In this document: positions 1 through 7,475 of the stretch, piece after piece
Layout of the letters: every line of letters starts with the position of its first letter
How positions within the stretch are numbered: position 1 is the stretch's first letter
Origin: Flavobacterium aquatile LMG 4008 = ATCC 11947
GTDB taxonomy: Bacteria; Bacteroidota; Bacteroidia; Flavobacteriales; Flavobacteriaceae
Assembly: GCF_000757385.1 (NCBI RefSeq)
Contig: NZ_JRHH01000001.1
Coordinates: forward strand, 434,001-498,000
Reading direction: 5' to 3'
DNA: 64,000 nucleotides
Made by a program: the position numbers and the translations under genes
The notes under the pieces: model-generated
Told to the model about the DNA's origin: nothing
The model's input: only the letters and a program-made list of their open reading frames with translations
The model's database searches: none

Positions 1-389
1 TTGAAGTAAGAGTAAGATATGGTGAAACCGACCAAATGGGTGTTGTTTATCATGGTAGTTATGTGCCATATTTTGAGATTGGTAGAGTGGAATGGCTAAG
101 AAACAAAGGCGTTTCGTACAAATCACTTGAAGAAAGCGGTATTGCATTGCCTATTGTGTCAATGCATTTAAATTATAAAAAATCAGCGCGTTATGATGAC
201 TTACTTACCATAAATACTAAATTAAAAAAGTATAGCGGCGTAAAGATAGAATTTGATTGCGAAATTCGTAACGAAAACCAAGAGTTATTAACAACTGCTC
301 ATTTTATTTTGGTTTTTTTGGATATAAAAAATGGAAAACCTATTCTTCCTCCGCAATTTATTTTAGATATTTTGGAAACCGAAATTTAA
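1..389 (+). CDS. Acyl-CoA thioesterase, 4HBT (hotdog) family, 5'-truncated by the window edge
   Basis: The reading frame is open from base 3 and the true start lies upstream of the window. The visible protein begins with a typical 4-hydroxybenzoyl-CoA thioesterase N-terminus (VRVRYGETDQMGVVYHG, then YFEIGRVEWLR). The Asp in ETDQMG is the usual catalytic acid of this hotdog family. About 128 residues are visible, close to a full-length single hotdog domain (130-140 residues). The family hydrolyses acyl-CoA thioesters in the cytoplasm; the substrate cannot be read from the sequence. An internal ATG at 36 is not the start, because conserved family residues lie before it. The gene converges with the next one, their stop codons overlapping by 4 bases. 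Confidence 0.85.
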   Translation, partial: EVRVRYGETDQMGVVYHGSYVPYFEIGRVEWLRNKGVSYKSLEESGIALPIVSMHLNYKKSARYDDLLTINTKLKKYSGVKIEFDCEIRNENQELLTTAHFILVFLDIKNGKPILPPQFILDILETEI

Positions 390-997
390 TCTTTCAATTT
401 GATATCAATTTCAAATAAATTAGTAAAAATGTCGAAAATTATTTCGGCATTTTTTTTTCGCGTAGCAATTTCTATTTCGCACGTTTCTTTCATGTTTTGA
501 GAAATGATATGGAGGTTCTTTTCCTTGATTACACGCATTACTTTATTCATATTTTTATAATCGAAGGATACTATATAATGTATGTCTATAGTTTTTTCAA
601 TTATTTCTGATACTTCTAATGCCATTTGTGCTGAAGTTTTATAAGCCGATATTAATCCGCCAACGCCAAGTTTTACACCTCCAAAAAATCGAACTACTAC
701 AACTAAAACATTGGTTAGGCCAAACGATTGTATTTGTCCGTAAATTGGCGCGCCGGCAGAATTACTTGGTTCGCCATCATCATTTGCTCTAAACTGAATT
801 TTATCGGTGCCAATCTGAAAAGCATAACAAAAATGTACTGCGCCGTGGTGTTGTTTTCTTAAAATATCTAAATGATTTTTTATTTCTTCTTCGGTAGTTA
901 CTGGAAATGCGTAGCCAAAAAACTTGCTGTTTTTTTCTTTAAATAAAATTTCTTCCGATGGAAATGAAAGCGTTTTGTAGGTATCTGTTGAATTCAA
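386..997 (-). CDS. YigZ/IMPACT family protein
   Basis: This 203-residue protein has the YigZ layout: an N-terminal UPF0029/Impact domain with HHGAVHFCYAFQIG, followed by the signature RANDDGEPSNSAGAPI and then VVVRFFGGVKLGVGGL. A smaller ferredoxin-like C-terminal domain follows from about residue 135. The family is widely conserved and linked to translation or stress responses, but its biochemical role in bacteria is not settled. Only 2 bases separate it from the upstream HAD gene on the same strand, so it is probably the last gene of a ribD-HAD-yigZ transcript. Confidence 0.88.
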   Translation of the reverse strand: MNSTDTYKTLSFPSEEILFKEKNSKFFGYAFPVTTEEEIKNHLDILRKQHHGAVHFCYAFQIGTDKIQFRANDDGEPSNSAGAPIYGQIQSFGLTNVLVVVVRFFGGVKLGVGGLISAYKTSAQMALEVSEIIEKTIDIHYIVSFDYKNMNKVMRVIKEKNLHIISQNMKETCEIEIATRKKNAEIIFDIFTNLFEIDIKLKD

Positions 998-999
998 AA

Positions 1000-1608
1000 C
1001 TATAGTGGCAAATGTTTTTGATCAAATAAATCTACTACATCTTCTTTGCCAACTTCTAAATTCCAAACATGAAGTCCGATGCTTGCTGCGGCGTCAGTAT
1101 TTGTTTTTTTATCGTCTACAAATAAAGTACGTTTTGGAGATAAATCGTGTTTGTTGACAATGTAACTGTAAATTGCAGCATCTGGTTTTCGCATTCCCAT
1201 TTCGTATGAATAATATACTTTTTCAAAACATTGGTAAAAATCGCTGAAAAAGGAAACACCTACATTATTTTCAAATCTGTTAATGTGAATTTCATCAGTA
1301 TTAGTAAGTAAAAAAAGACGGTATTTATGTGAAAGTAGTTGTAAAAATTCCAATCGATACAAAGGAAATTCACCAATAATAGTGTTCCAAGCATCACGAA
1401 TATCATTTAAACTCGCATTCGGAATAAATTTATGAAACGACTCAATGAATTGAATTTCGGATACTTTTCCTTTTTCAAATAAATCATTCATTGCGATAAG
1501 TTCTTCGTTAGGTTCGTTTAATCCTAATTTCTTGAACGCTTCAATTTGAGCTTCTTTTTCTAAATTGATAAAAATATCACCAAAATCAAAAATTATAGTA
1601 TCAATCAT
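1000..1608 (-). CDS. HAD-superfamily (subfamily IA) hydrolase
   Basis: A 202-residue HAD-IA phosphatase-like protein. Motif I is IIFDFGDIFINL, where the usual DxD is D-F-G-D. This resembles the YihX-type group, which keeps the first Asp nucleophile (D8). Motif II is LLTNTDE, motif III the Lys in GMRKPDAAIY, and motif IV LFVDDKKTNTDAA. The length is normal for a single Rossmann core plus helical cap. It acts on small phosphorylated metabolites in the cytoplasm; the substrate is unknown. It overlaps the ribD stop by 8 bases, which suggests translational coupling with ribD. A role as the riboflavin-pathway phosphatase is possible but unproven. Confidence 0.85.
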   Translation of the reverse strand: MIDTIIFDFGDIFINLEKEAQIEAFKKLGLNEPNEELIAMNDLFEKGKVSEIQFIESFHKFIPNASLNDIRDAWNTIIGEFPLYRLEFLQLLSHKYRLFLLTNTDEIHINRFENNVGVSFFSDFYQCFEKVYYSYEMGMRKPDAAIYSYIVNKHDLSPKRTLFVDDKKTNTDAAASIGLHVWNLEVGKEDVVDLFDQKHLPL

Positions 1609-2647
1609 GATTGAAAATTTTTATTAGTTCGTCGTCGTGAATGGCTTGTTTTTCAAAATTTTTGTATGCAATAACTGGTGATTTCACTCCTTCATCTAAA
1701 GATTTCTGTCCTTTAAAAATTCGAGCTTCATCCCAAATATTGGCATCAATAAATGTTTGTATCGTTTGTCTTCCGCCTTCAATAATTACAGATTGAATAT
1801 TGTGTTTGAATAAAATATCGCACATCGAAAAAACAAGACGAATATCAAAGATACAATTTTCGTAGATTAGATTTTCAGTTGATTGTAAATTTTCTTTTTC
1901 TGTGATTACAATTGTTTTCGTCTTTTTATCTTTTACATTATAATGATCAGAAATTTTTCCGCTTCGGTCTAAAATAATTCTCGTTGGGTTGTTTCCACTC
2001 CAATTTCTTGTATCTAATTTTGGATTATCGTCTATTACTGTTTGTGTTCCAACCAAAATGCCTTGCTCTTCACCTCGCCATTTATGAACTAATTGTCTTG
2101 AAAATGTGTTGGTTATCCATACTGGTTCTTGTTTTTCTTTAGAAATTGGAGCAATAAATCCATCACTGCTTTCCGCCCATTTTAAGATTATATAGGGACG
2201 TTTTTTAGTGTGAAAAGTAAAAAAACGTTTATTTAAATTATTACATTCGTCTTCTAAAATTCCGACAGTTACATTTTTTCCTACTTCGATTAATTTTTTA
2301 ATTCCGTTTCCCGATACTTTTGCAAACGGATCAATAGTTCCAATTACCACATTCGGAATTTTATTTGCAATTATCAAATCACAACAAGGCGGCGTTTTTC
2401 CAAAATGACTGCAAGGTTCTAAACTCACATAAATTGTAGATTTTGAAAGTAGTGATTTGTCTTTAACCGAATTTATAGCATTAACTTCTGCATGTGCTTC
2501 ACCCGATTTCCTATGCCAACCTTCACCAATAATTTCGTCATTATACACAATCACGCTGCCAACCAACGGATTTGGATAGGTTGTACCCAAACCATTTTTG
2601 GCCAATTCGATGCAACGCATTATGTATTTTTCTTCCGTCAATTTCAT
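1601..2647 (-). CDS. ribD: Bifunctional riboflavin biosynthesis protein RibD (deaminase/reductase)
   Basis: This 348-residue protein joins two enzymes of riboflavin synthesis: the pyrimidine deaminase and the 5-amino-6-(5-phosphoribosylamino)uracil reductase. The N-terminal deaminase carries the zinc motif HAEVNA (H52, E54) and EPCSHFGKTPPC (C79, C88), plus TYPNPLVGSVIV near residue 24. The C-terminal reductase starts near residue 145 (RPYIILKWAESSDGFIAP) and includes GEEQGILVGTQTVIDDNPKLDTR and an IIEGGRQTIQTF nucleotide-binding segment. It is the first gene of a minus-strand group with the HAD hydrolase and YigZ. I see no FMN riboswitch upstream. Confidence 0.95.
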   Translation of the reverse strand: MKLTEEKYIMRCIELAKNGLGTTYPNPLVGSVIVYNDEIIGEGWHRKSGEAHAEVNAINSVKDKSLLSKSTIYVSLEPCSHFGKTPPCCDLIIANKIPNVVIGTIDPFAKVSGNGIKKLIEVGKNVTVGILEDECNNLNKRFFTFHTKKRPYIILKWAESSDGFIAPISKEKQEPVWITNTFSRQLVHKWRGEEQGILVGTQTVIDDNPKLDTRNWSGNNPTRIILDRSGKISDHYNVKDKKTKTIVITEKENLQSTENLIYENCIFDIRLVFSMCDILFKHNIQSVIIEGGRQTIQTFIDANIWDEARIFKGQKSLDEGVKSPVIAYKNFEKQAIHDDELIKIFNHD

Positions 2648-2731
2648 TTTTTGCCTAAGGTCGTCAGGAACGCCATTAAAATTACTTTTTTATTTTTGTT
2701 TGTAGTTAGCGTTTGATGTATCTTCACATCA

Positions 2732-2739
2732 CAAAAATA
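2732..2739 (-). promoter_or_regulatory. Putative -7 promoter element for ribD
   Basis: On the minus strand this reads TATTTTTG, matching the Bacteroidota TAnnTTTG -7 consensus. It lies about 85 bases upstream of the ribD start. No clear -33 TTTG box is visible, so this is tentative. Confidence 0.35.
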
Positions 2740-2785
2740 AGTTTTTTTGAGTTTAGAAGTTTATAAATTTAGAAGTTTAGTTTAC

Positions 2786-3262
2786 ATGTTAATTAGAGAA
2801 ATTCAACAGTCAGATAATAAACAAATTGCCAATGTAATTCGTGAGGTTTTTATATCAGATAATTATCCTAAAACTGGAACTGCGTTTGCCGATGTTCAAT
2901 TGGATTTTATGTTTGAAGCTTATGATAAACCAAAATCAGTTTATTTTGTAGTTGAAGATGATGGAAAAATAATCGGTGGAGCAGGAGTAAGTCAGTTAGA
3001 AAATTCTACAGAAAATATTTGTGAATTGCAGAAAATGTATTTTCTAGAAGAAGCACGTGGTAAAGGAATTGGTCATCAAATGATTTTGAAATGTCTAGAA
3101 AAAGCCACAGAATTTGGTTATGAAAAATGTTACTTAGAAACGCTTCCCGAAATGCTAAATGCTCAAAAGTTGTATAAAAAAGTTGGATTTGAATACCTTT
3201 GCGAACCTTTGGGCGGAACGGGTCATACAAGTTGCCCTGTTTGGATGATTAAAAGTTTATAA
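2786..3262 (+). CDS. GNAT-family N-acetyltransferase
   Basis: A 158-residue GCN5-related acetyltransferase. The acetyl-CoA binding loop is visible as LQKMYFLEEARGKGIGHQMI (the R-G-K-G-I-G pattern), followed by a helix with ALEKA-like residues and YEKCYLETLPEMLNAQKLYKKVGFEYL, the typical C-terminal half of the fold. An upstream in-frame TTG at 2747 would add 13 residues (SLEVYKFRS...), but that stretch is translated intergenic repeat (GTTTAGAAG units). The ATG at 2786 directly precedes the domain and is preferred. The acetyl acceptor is unknown. Confidence 0.82.
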   Translation: MLIREIQQSDNKQIANVIREVFISDNYPKTGTAFADVQLDFMFEAYDKPKSVYFVVEDDGKIIGGAGVSQLENSTENICELQKMYFLEEARGKGIGHQMILKCLEKATEFGYEKCYLETLPEMLNAQKLYKKVGFEYLCEPLGGTGHTSCPVWMIKSL

Positions 3263-3303
3263 TAGTTTAATGTTGTTTAAAAAATAGTTTAATGTTGTTT
3301 AAA
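3261..3303 (+). repeat. Tandem 21-bp duplication over the prmC start codon
   Basis: AATAGTTTAATGTTGTTTAAA occurs twice (from 3261 and from 3283, period 22). Both copies contain an ATG. The first opens a five-codon ORF (MLFKK, then stop), the second is the prmC start. A ribosome starting at the first ATG would stop just before the second. Confidence 0.8.
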
Positions 3304-4146
3304 GAATACAAATCTGAATTTTTAAAAGAACTTTCTTCGTTATATGATGAGAAAGAAATTGAGAGTTTTTTCTACATTATTTTAGAACAATTCCACAATA
3401 AAAAACGAATTGATTTGGCACTAAATCCAGAAATGGAAATGGATGCTTTGCAGTTACTTCGATGGGAAACTGTTTTATCTGAATTGAAAAAGGAAAAACC
3501 GATACAGTATATATTAGGAGAAACAGAATTTTATGGATTACGATTTCTAGTAAACGAAAACACTCTAATTCCAAGGCCAGAGACGGAAGAATTAGTAGAA
3601 TGGATAATAGAAAGTACGAATTACGAATTACAAATTACGAATTTGAAAATTGTGGATATTGGTACTGGTTCAGGTTGTATTGCAATTTCATTAGCAAAAA
3701 ATTTTTTAAATGCTGAAGTTTCTGCTGTAGATGTTTCAGAAAAAGCTTTGGCTACGGCAAATAAAAACGCTGATATTAATGAAGTTGAAGTAAATTTTAT
3801 TCTGAAAAACATTCTTGAAACAGAAGATTTAGAGAATCAATTCGATGTTATAGTTTCCAATCCGCCATATGTTAGAAATCTTGAAAAAGCCGAAATCAAA
3901 CCCAATGTTTTAGAATTTGAACCTCATCTAGCATTGTTTGTAGATGATAATGACGCTTTACTTTTTTATAGAAAAATTGCCCAATTGGCTCTGAAAAATC
4001 TATCAGAAAACGGAAAATTGTACTTTGAAATCAATCAATATTTAGGTAAAGAAACAGTCGATTTGTTAGAGAATTTAGGTTTTAAAAATATTGAATTAAA
4101 GAAAGATATTTACGGTAATGATCGAATGATAAAGTGTAATAAATAG
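3292..4146 (+). CDS. prmC: Peptide chain release factor N5-glutamine methyltransferase PrmC
   Basis: A 284-residue SAM-dependent methyltransferase that methylates the Gln of the GGQ motif of release factors RF1 and RF2. The N-terminal helical domain (residues 1-80) ends with PIQYILGETEFYGLRFLVNENTLIPRPETEELVEW, a strong PrmC signature. The SAM-binding motif I is IVDIGTGSGCIAISLA, and the substrate-binding NPPY motif (VSNPPYVRN) is near residue 190. Length is normal. Unusually, the linker between the two domains is encoded by four tandem heptamers (3615-3642), giving TNYELQITN. The start codon lies in the second copy of a 21-bp tandem repeat. Confidence 0.95.
   Translation: MLFKEYKSEFLKELSSLYDEKEIESFFYIILEQFHNKKRIDLALNPEMEMDALQLLRWETVLSELKKEKPIQYILGETEFYGLRFLVNENTLIPRPETEELVEWIIESTNYELQITNLKIVDIGTGSGCIAISLAKNFLNAEVSAVDVSEKALATANKNADINEVEVNFILKNILETEDLENQFDVIVSNPPYVRNLEKAEIKPNVLEFEPHLALFVDDNDALLFYRKIAQLALKNLSENGKLYFEINQYLGKETVDLLENLGFKNIELKKDIYGNDRMIKCNK
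3615..3642 (+). repeat. Heptanucleotide repeat (4 x TACGAAT-like) inside prmC
   Basis: The units are TACGAAT, TACGAAT, TACAAAT and TACGAAT. They lie in the coding region for the interdomain linker of PrmC. Seven is not a multiple of three, so gain or loss of one unit would shift the frame of an important translation gene. Confidence 0.85.
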
Positions 4147-4172
4147 TGCTTTTTTCATTTCAATAAAAAACA

Positions 4173-5417
4173 TTACTCATAACGCAATGCCTCAATAGGA
4201 TCAAGTTTAGAAGCTTTCAATGCCGGATAAGAACCAGACACTACAGCAACAATAAACGTTGTAATAACCGCTGCCATCATTGCGCTCCACGGAATTACAA
4301 AATCGAATTCTAATCCTAATGCAATGAAATATCCGGTTAGAGTTCCGAGAATGATTCCCAAAATTCCACCAAATTGACCAATAATTAAGGTTTCCACAAA
4401 AAATTGCCAAGCAATAGTTGATTTTTTTGCTCCAAGCGATTTTCTCACACCAATTTCACGAGTTCTCTCAGTCACAGAAACAATCATTATGTTCATTAAT
4501 GCAATCGATGAACCAAGGATTGTTATAATTCCAATTACCCAAGCAGAAATACTTAAAACTCCAGTCATTTCGGCAATTCGTTGTACTAAATCGTCACTAC
4601 GTGAAATTCCGAAGTTATTTTCTTCTACAGGATTTAATTTTCTAATTTGTCGCATGGTTAACGTTGCATGATCGACTGCTTTTTCTAGCATTTCTTTATC
4701 ATCAACCATTGTGCTTACGGTATAATTGATATTTGGTGCAGAAAAAATAGATCGAGCCACTTGTATCGGAATCAAAATTCGTAAATCTTCGTTGTTCCCA
4801 AAAGTAGAACCTTGTTCTTTTAAAACTCCAATTACTTTGAATTTGGCTCCACGAACCGTCAAAATTTTATCTATCGGATTTATATCTTTCAATAATCCTC
4901 TGTTTACAAAATCGCTTCCAACTAAACACACATAAGCGTTGTTGGTAATATCAAAAGTGTTGAAATTTCGTCCATCAGTTATTTCGATTCCCGAATTGGT
5001 AGTGAAAAATTCATCAACACCGACAATGGTGATTTCGGGATCGCTTTTTTCGTTTTCAAATTTTACTTCGGCAGTTGATGTCGCCACAAATGACAACGAT
5101 GTATGCGTTAACGGATAATCGTATTTGTCTTTATACGCTTTAGCTTCTGGATAAGAAATGATAGGATTTATCTTTTCGGCTTCGCCACTTCCTTGATTTC
5201 GGGTTGTGAATTCGTATTGATTTATATTAAAAGTATTCGAACCCATTGAAGCAAAATTCGAGTTCAATGTATTTTCTAATGCAGAAACCACAGTTAGAAT
5301 CCCGACCAAAGCCCAAATTCCAATGGCTATAATAAACACTGTGAGCACAGTACGAAGCAATTGAGTTCGAATTGAACTAAAAGCTATCTTGACATTTTCT
5401 TTGAATAAACTTACCAT
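4173..5417 (-). CDS. ABC transporter permease, MacB/FtsX family
   Basis: A 414-residue inner-membrane permease with the MacB layout. The first transmembrane helix is near residues 18-45 (TVLTVFIIAIGIWALVGILTVV), followed by a large periplasmic MacB_PCD domain (roughly 50-280). The C-terminal FtsX domain has three helices, at about 290, 335 and 375. The hallmark TERTREIGVRKSLGAKKSTI, the cytosolic coupling segment of this family, is present, as is the C-terminal KASKLDPIEALRYE. It needs an ATP-binding partner, which is not adjacent. Such permeases act in mechanotransmission or export of lipoproteins, peptides or drugs; the cargo is unknown. Confidence 0.9.
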   Translation of the reverse strand: MVSLFKENVKIAFSSIRTQLLRTVLTVFIIAIGIWALVGILTVVSALENTLNSNFASMGSNTFNINQYEFTTRNQGSGEAEKINPIISYPEAKAYKDKYDYPLTHTSLSFVATSTAEVKFENEKSDPEITIVGVDEFFTTNSGIEITDGRNFNTFDITNNAYVCLVGSDFVNRGLLKDINPIDKILTVRGAKFKVIGVLKEQGSTFGNNEDLRILIPIQVARSIFSAPNINYTVSTMVDDKEMLEKAVDHATLTMRQIRKLNPVEENNFGISRSDDLVQRIAEMTGVLSISAWVIGIITILGSSIALMNIMIVSVTERTREIGVRKSLGAKKSTIAWQFFVETLIIGQFGGILGIILGTLTGYFIALGLEFDFVIPWSAMMAAVITTFIVAVVSGSYPALKASKLDPIEALRYE

Positions 5418-5465
5418 AGTGCTAATTTGACACTAAAATACACTTTTTGTTACAAGTTTTTGAAA

Positions 5466-5664
5466 AAAAGTTTGAAGTTGGGAGAGGGAAGTTGGAAGTT
5501 TAAAATTCGGAAGATTAAAAATTTGTGTTTTGAAATCAAATCTATTAGAAAATGATTAAAAATGTTTTAGAAATTATGATATTTGCAATTGGTTTGCGAG
5601 TAGTAAAGAAATAGTAGTATTTAGTCGCTATTTCTTCCATCTTCAAACTTCCATCTTCAAACTT
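5466..5664. repeat. Intergenic segment with imperfect inverted GAAGTT/AACTTC repeats
   Basis: Left arm 5466-5500 reads AAGTTTGAAGTTGGGA and then GGAAGTTGGAAGTTT. The right arm is a perfect tandem pair of CTTCCATCTTCAAA (5634-5647 and 5648-5661), which is close to the reverse complement of the left arm. The spacer of about 130 bp is AT-rich and carries no gene. It could be a small non-autonomous repeat or slippage-generated intergenic DNA. It sits directly upstream of hisS. Confidence 0.5.
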
Positions 5665-5673
5665 AAAAAAAAA

Positions 5674-7401
5674 ATGGCATCTAAACCAAGTATTCCAAAA
5701 GGCACAAGAGATTTTTCACCGATTGAGGTTTCTAAACGTAATTATATTATTTCGATAATGCGCAAACATTTTGAAAAATATGGTTTTCAACCAATTGAAA
5801 CGCCAAGTTTTGAAAACTCAGATACTTTGATGGGTAAATATGGTGAAGAAGGCGATCGACTTATTTTTAAGATATTGGACAGTGGAGAGTATTTTGAGAA
5901 GGCAACAGGCGATAAATATTTAGGTGAAAAGAATTTTAATTATTTGAACTTGTTTACATATTCAGCATTAGAAGACTTATTCAAAAGAGTTTCTGATAGC
6001 GAAGAAGATTTAGATTTAGAGAAATTAATCTTGGAAGATTTAATTGAATCTAAAAATAGATTCTTTACCTACTTAAAAAATGATTCTTTAGTAAATTATG
6101 TCAAACAATTTATTATTGTAAATAAAAATTATTTTCATAATTCAATTAAGATTGTAAAAGAAAATACTTTATTAAAAAATGCTACGTTTAAATTTAATTT
6201 TGATACATTTTACGTTGGGAATTTTTTAAAGAGCGAAATTTATGCAGATTTTTTAAATGGACTAAAAGAAAATGGTTTTAATCTTTATGAAGATTTAACA
6301 TCTAAAAATTTAATTTCAAAAATCTCCGAAAAAGCATTGCGTTATGATTTAACTGTTCCGTTTGCGAGGTATGTTGTGCAACACCAAAATGAGATAGAGT
6401 TTCCTTTTAAAAGGTATCAAATTCAACCGGTTTGGCGTGCCGATAGACCACAAAAAGGACGTTTTAGAGAATTTTATCAATGTGATGCTGATGTGGTTGG
6501 TTCAACTTCATTATGGCAAGAAGTTGAGTTGGTGCAATTGTACGATTCGGTTTTTGCAGAATTAGGTTTGGAAGGTGTAACTATCAAAATTAATAATCGA
6601 AAAATATTATCTGGAATTGCTGAGGTTATTGGTGCTTCAGATAAATTAATTGATTTTACCGTTGCGTTGGACAAACTTGATAAAATAGGTGAGGACGGAG
6701 TAAAAAAGGAAATGATTGAAAAAGGAATTTCGGAAGTTGCTCTTGAAAAAGTGCAGCCCTTATTTAATTTTACTGGTTCAATTTCTGAGAAAATTGATAA
6801 ACTTTCGGTTTTACTTGAAGCATCAGAAGAAGGAAAAAAAGGAATTGAAGAGTTGCGATTTATTTGTGATACGGTTTCAAAATTAGGTTTGCTTAAAGCA
6901 AATTTAGATTTGGATGTAACTTTAGCTCGCGGATTGAATTATTACACAGGAGCAATATTTGAAGTTTCGGCTCCTAAAACAGTTGCTATGGGAAGTATTG
7001 GTGGCGGCGGAAGATATGATGATTTGACTGGAATTTTCGGATTGAAAAATATGTCTGGTGTTGGAATTTCGTTTGGATTGGATCGTATTTATTTGGTGCT
7101 TGAAGAGTTGAATTTGTTTCCAGAAACGGTTACTACATCGACTAAAGTGATGTTTTTAAATTTTGGCGAAAGCCAGGCATTTGAAGCGATGAAAGTTATA
7201 ACCGAATTGCGTTCTAAAAATATTAAATCGGAGTTATATCCAGATAATTCAAAAATTGATAAACAATTTAAACATGCAGAAAGAAGAAACATTCCGTATG
7301 TTGTAAAAGAGATTGTTGACGGTAAATTCACTTTAAAAAATATTTTATCAGGTAATCAAACAGCGGTTAGTTTAGAAGAATTAATTTTAGAATTACAATA
7401 A
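5674..7401 (+). CDS. hisS: Histidine--tRNA ligase with a large internal insertion
   Basis: Class II histidyl-tRNA synthetase. The N-terminus ([19 protein letters not shown]), motif 2 region ([28 protein letters not shown]), HisA motif [15 protein letters not shown], motif 3 ([22 protein letters not shown]) and C-terminal anticodon-binding domain (VMFLNFGE...) are all present. At 575 residues it is about 120-130 longer than most bacterial HisRS (430-460). The extra stretch is roughly residues 73-207, between [11 protein letters not shown] and [18 protein letters not shown], in the catalytic domain before motif 2. It is Lys/Asn/Phe-rich and I recognise no domain in it. The frame is intact and the flanking catalytic motifs look normal, so it is probably functional. 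Confidence 0.93.
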   Translation: MASKPSIPKGTRDFSPIEVSKRNYIISIMRKHFEKYGFQPIETPSFENSDTLMGKYGEEGDRLIFKILDSGEYFEKATGDKYLGEKNFNYLNLFTYSALEDLFKRVSDSEEDLDLEKLILEDLIESKNRFFTYLKNDSLVNYVKQFIIVNKNYFHNSIKIVKENTLLKNATFKFNFDTFYVGNFLKSEIYADFLNGLKENGFNLYEDLTSKNLISKISEKALRYDLTVPFARYVVQHQNEIEFPFKRYQIQPVWRADRPQKGRFREFYQCDADVVGSTSLWQEVELVQLYDSVFAELGLEGVTIKINNRKILSGIAEVIGASDKLIDFTVALDKLDKIGEDGVKKEMIEKGISEVALEKVQPLFNFTGSISEKIDKLSVLLEASEEGKKGIEELRFICDTVSKLGLLKANLDLDVTLARGLNYYTGAIFEVSAPKTVAMGSIGGGGRYDDLTGIFGLKNMSGVGISFGLDRIYLVLEELNLFPETVTTSTKVMFLNFGESQAFEAMKVITELRSKNIKSELYPDNSKIDKQFKHAERRNIPYVVKEIVDGKFTLKNILSGNQTAVSLEELILELQ

Positions 7402-7423
7402 AAACCATACTTATGTAAACTTG

Positions 7424-7450
7424 AAAAGCCACGCAATTAGCGTGGCTTTT
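7424..7450. terminator. Bidirectional Rho-independent terminator between hisS and the large T9SS gene
   Basis: Perfect 11-bp stem AAAAGCCACGC / GCGTGGCTTTT with loop AATTA. It lies between two convergent genes (hisS ends at 7401, the next gene ends at 7476). The A and T runs at both stem ends suit both directions. Confidence 0.85.
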
Positions 7451-7475
7451 CGGTGTCAAATCAATTATTTAAACC

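Noticed and set aside
2648..2746. FMN riboswitch upstream of ribD
   Set aside because: The conserved AGGG... core and paired elements are not visible, and the leader is short.
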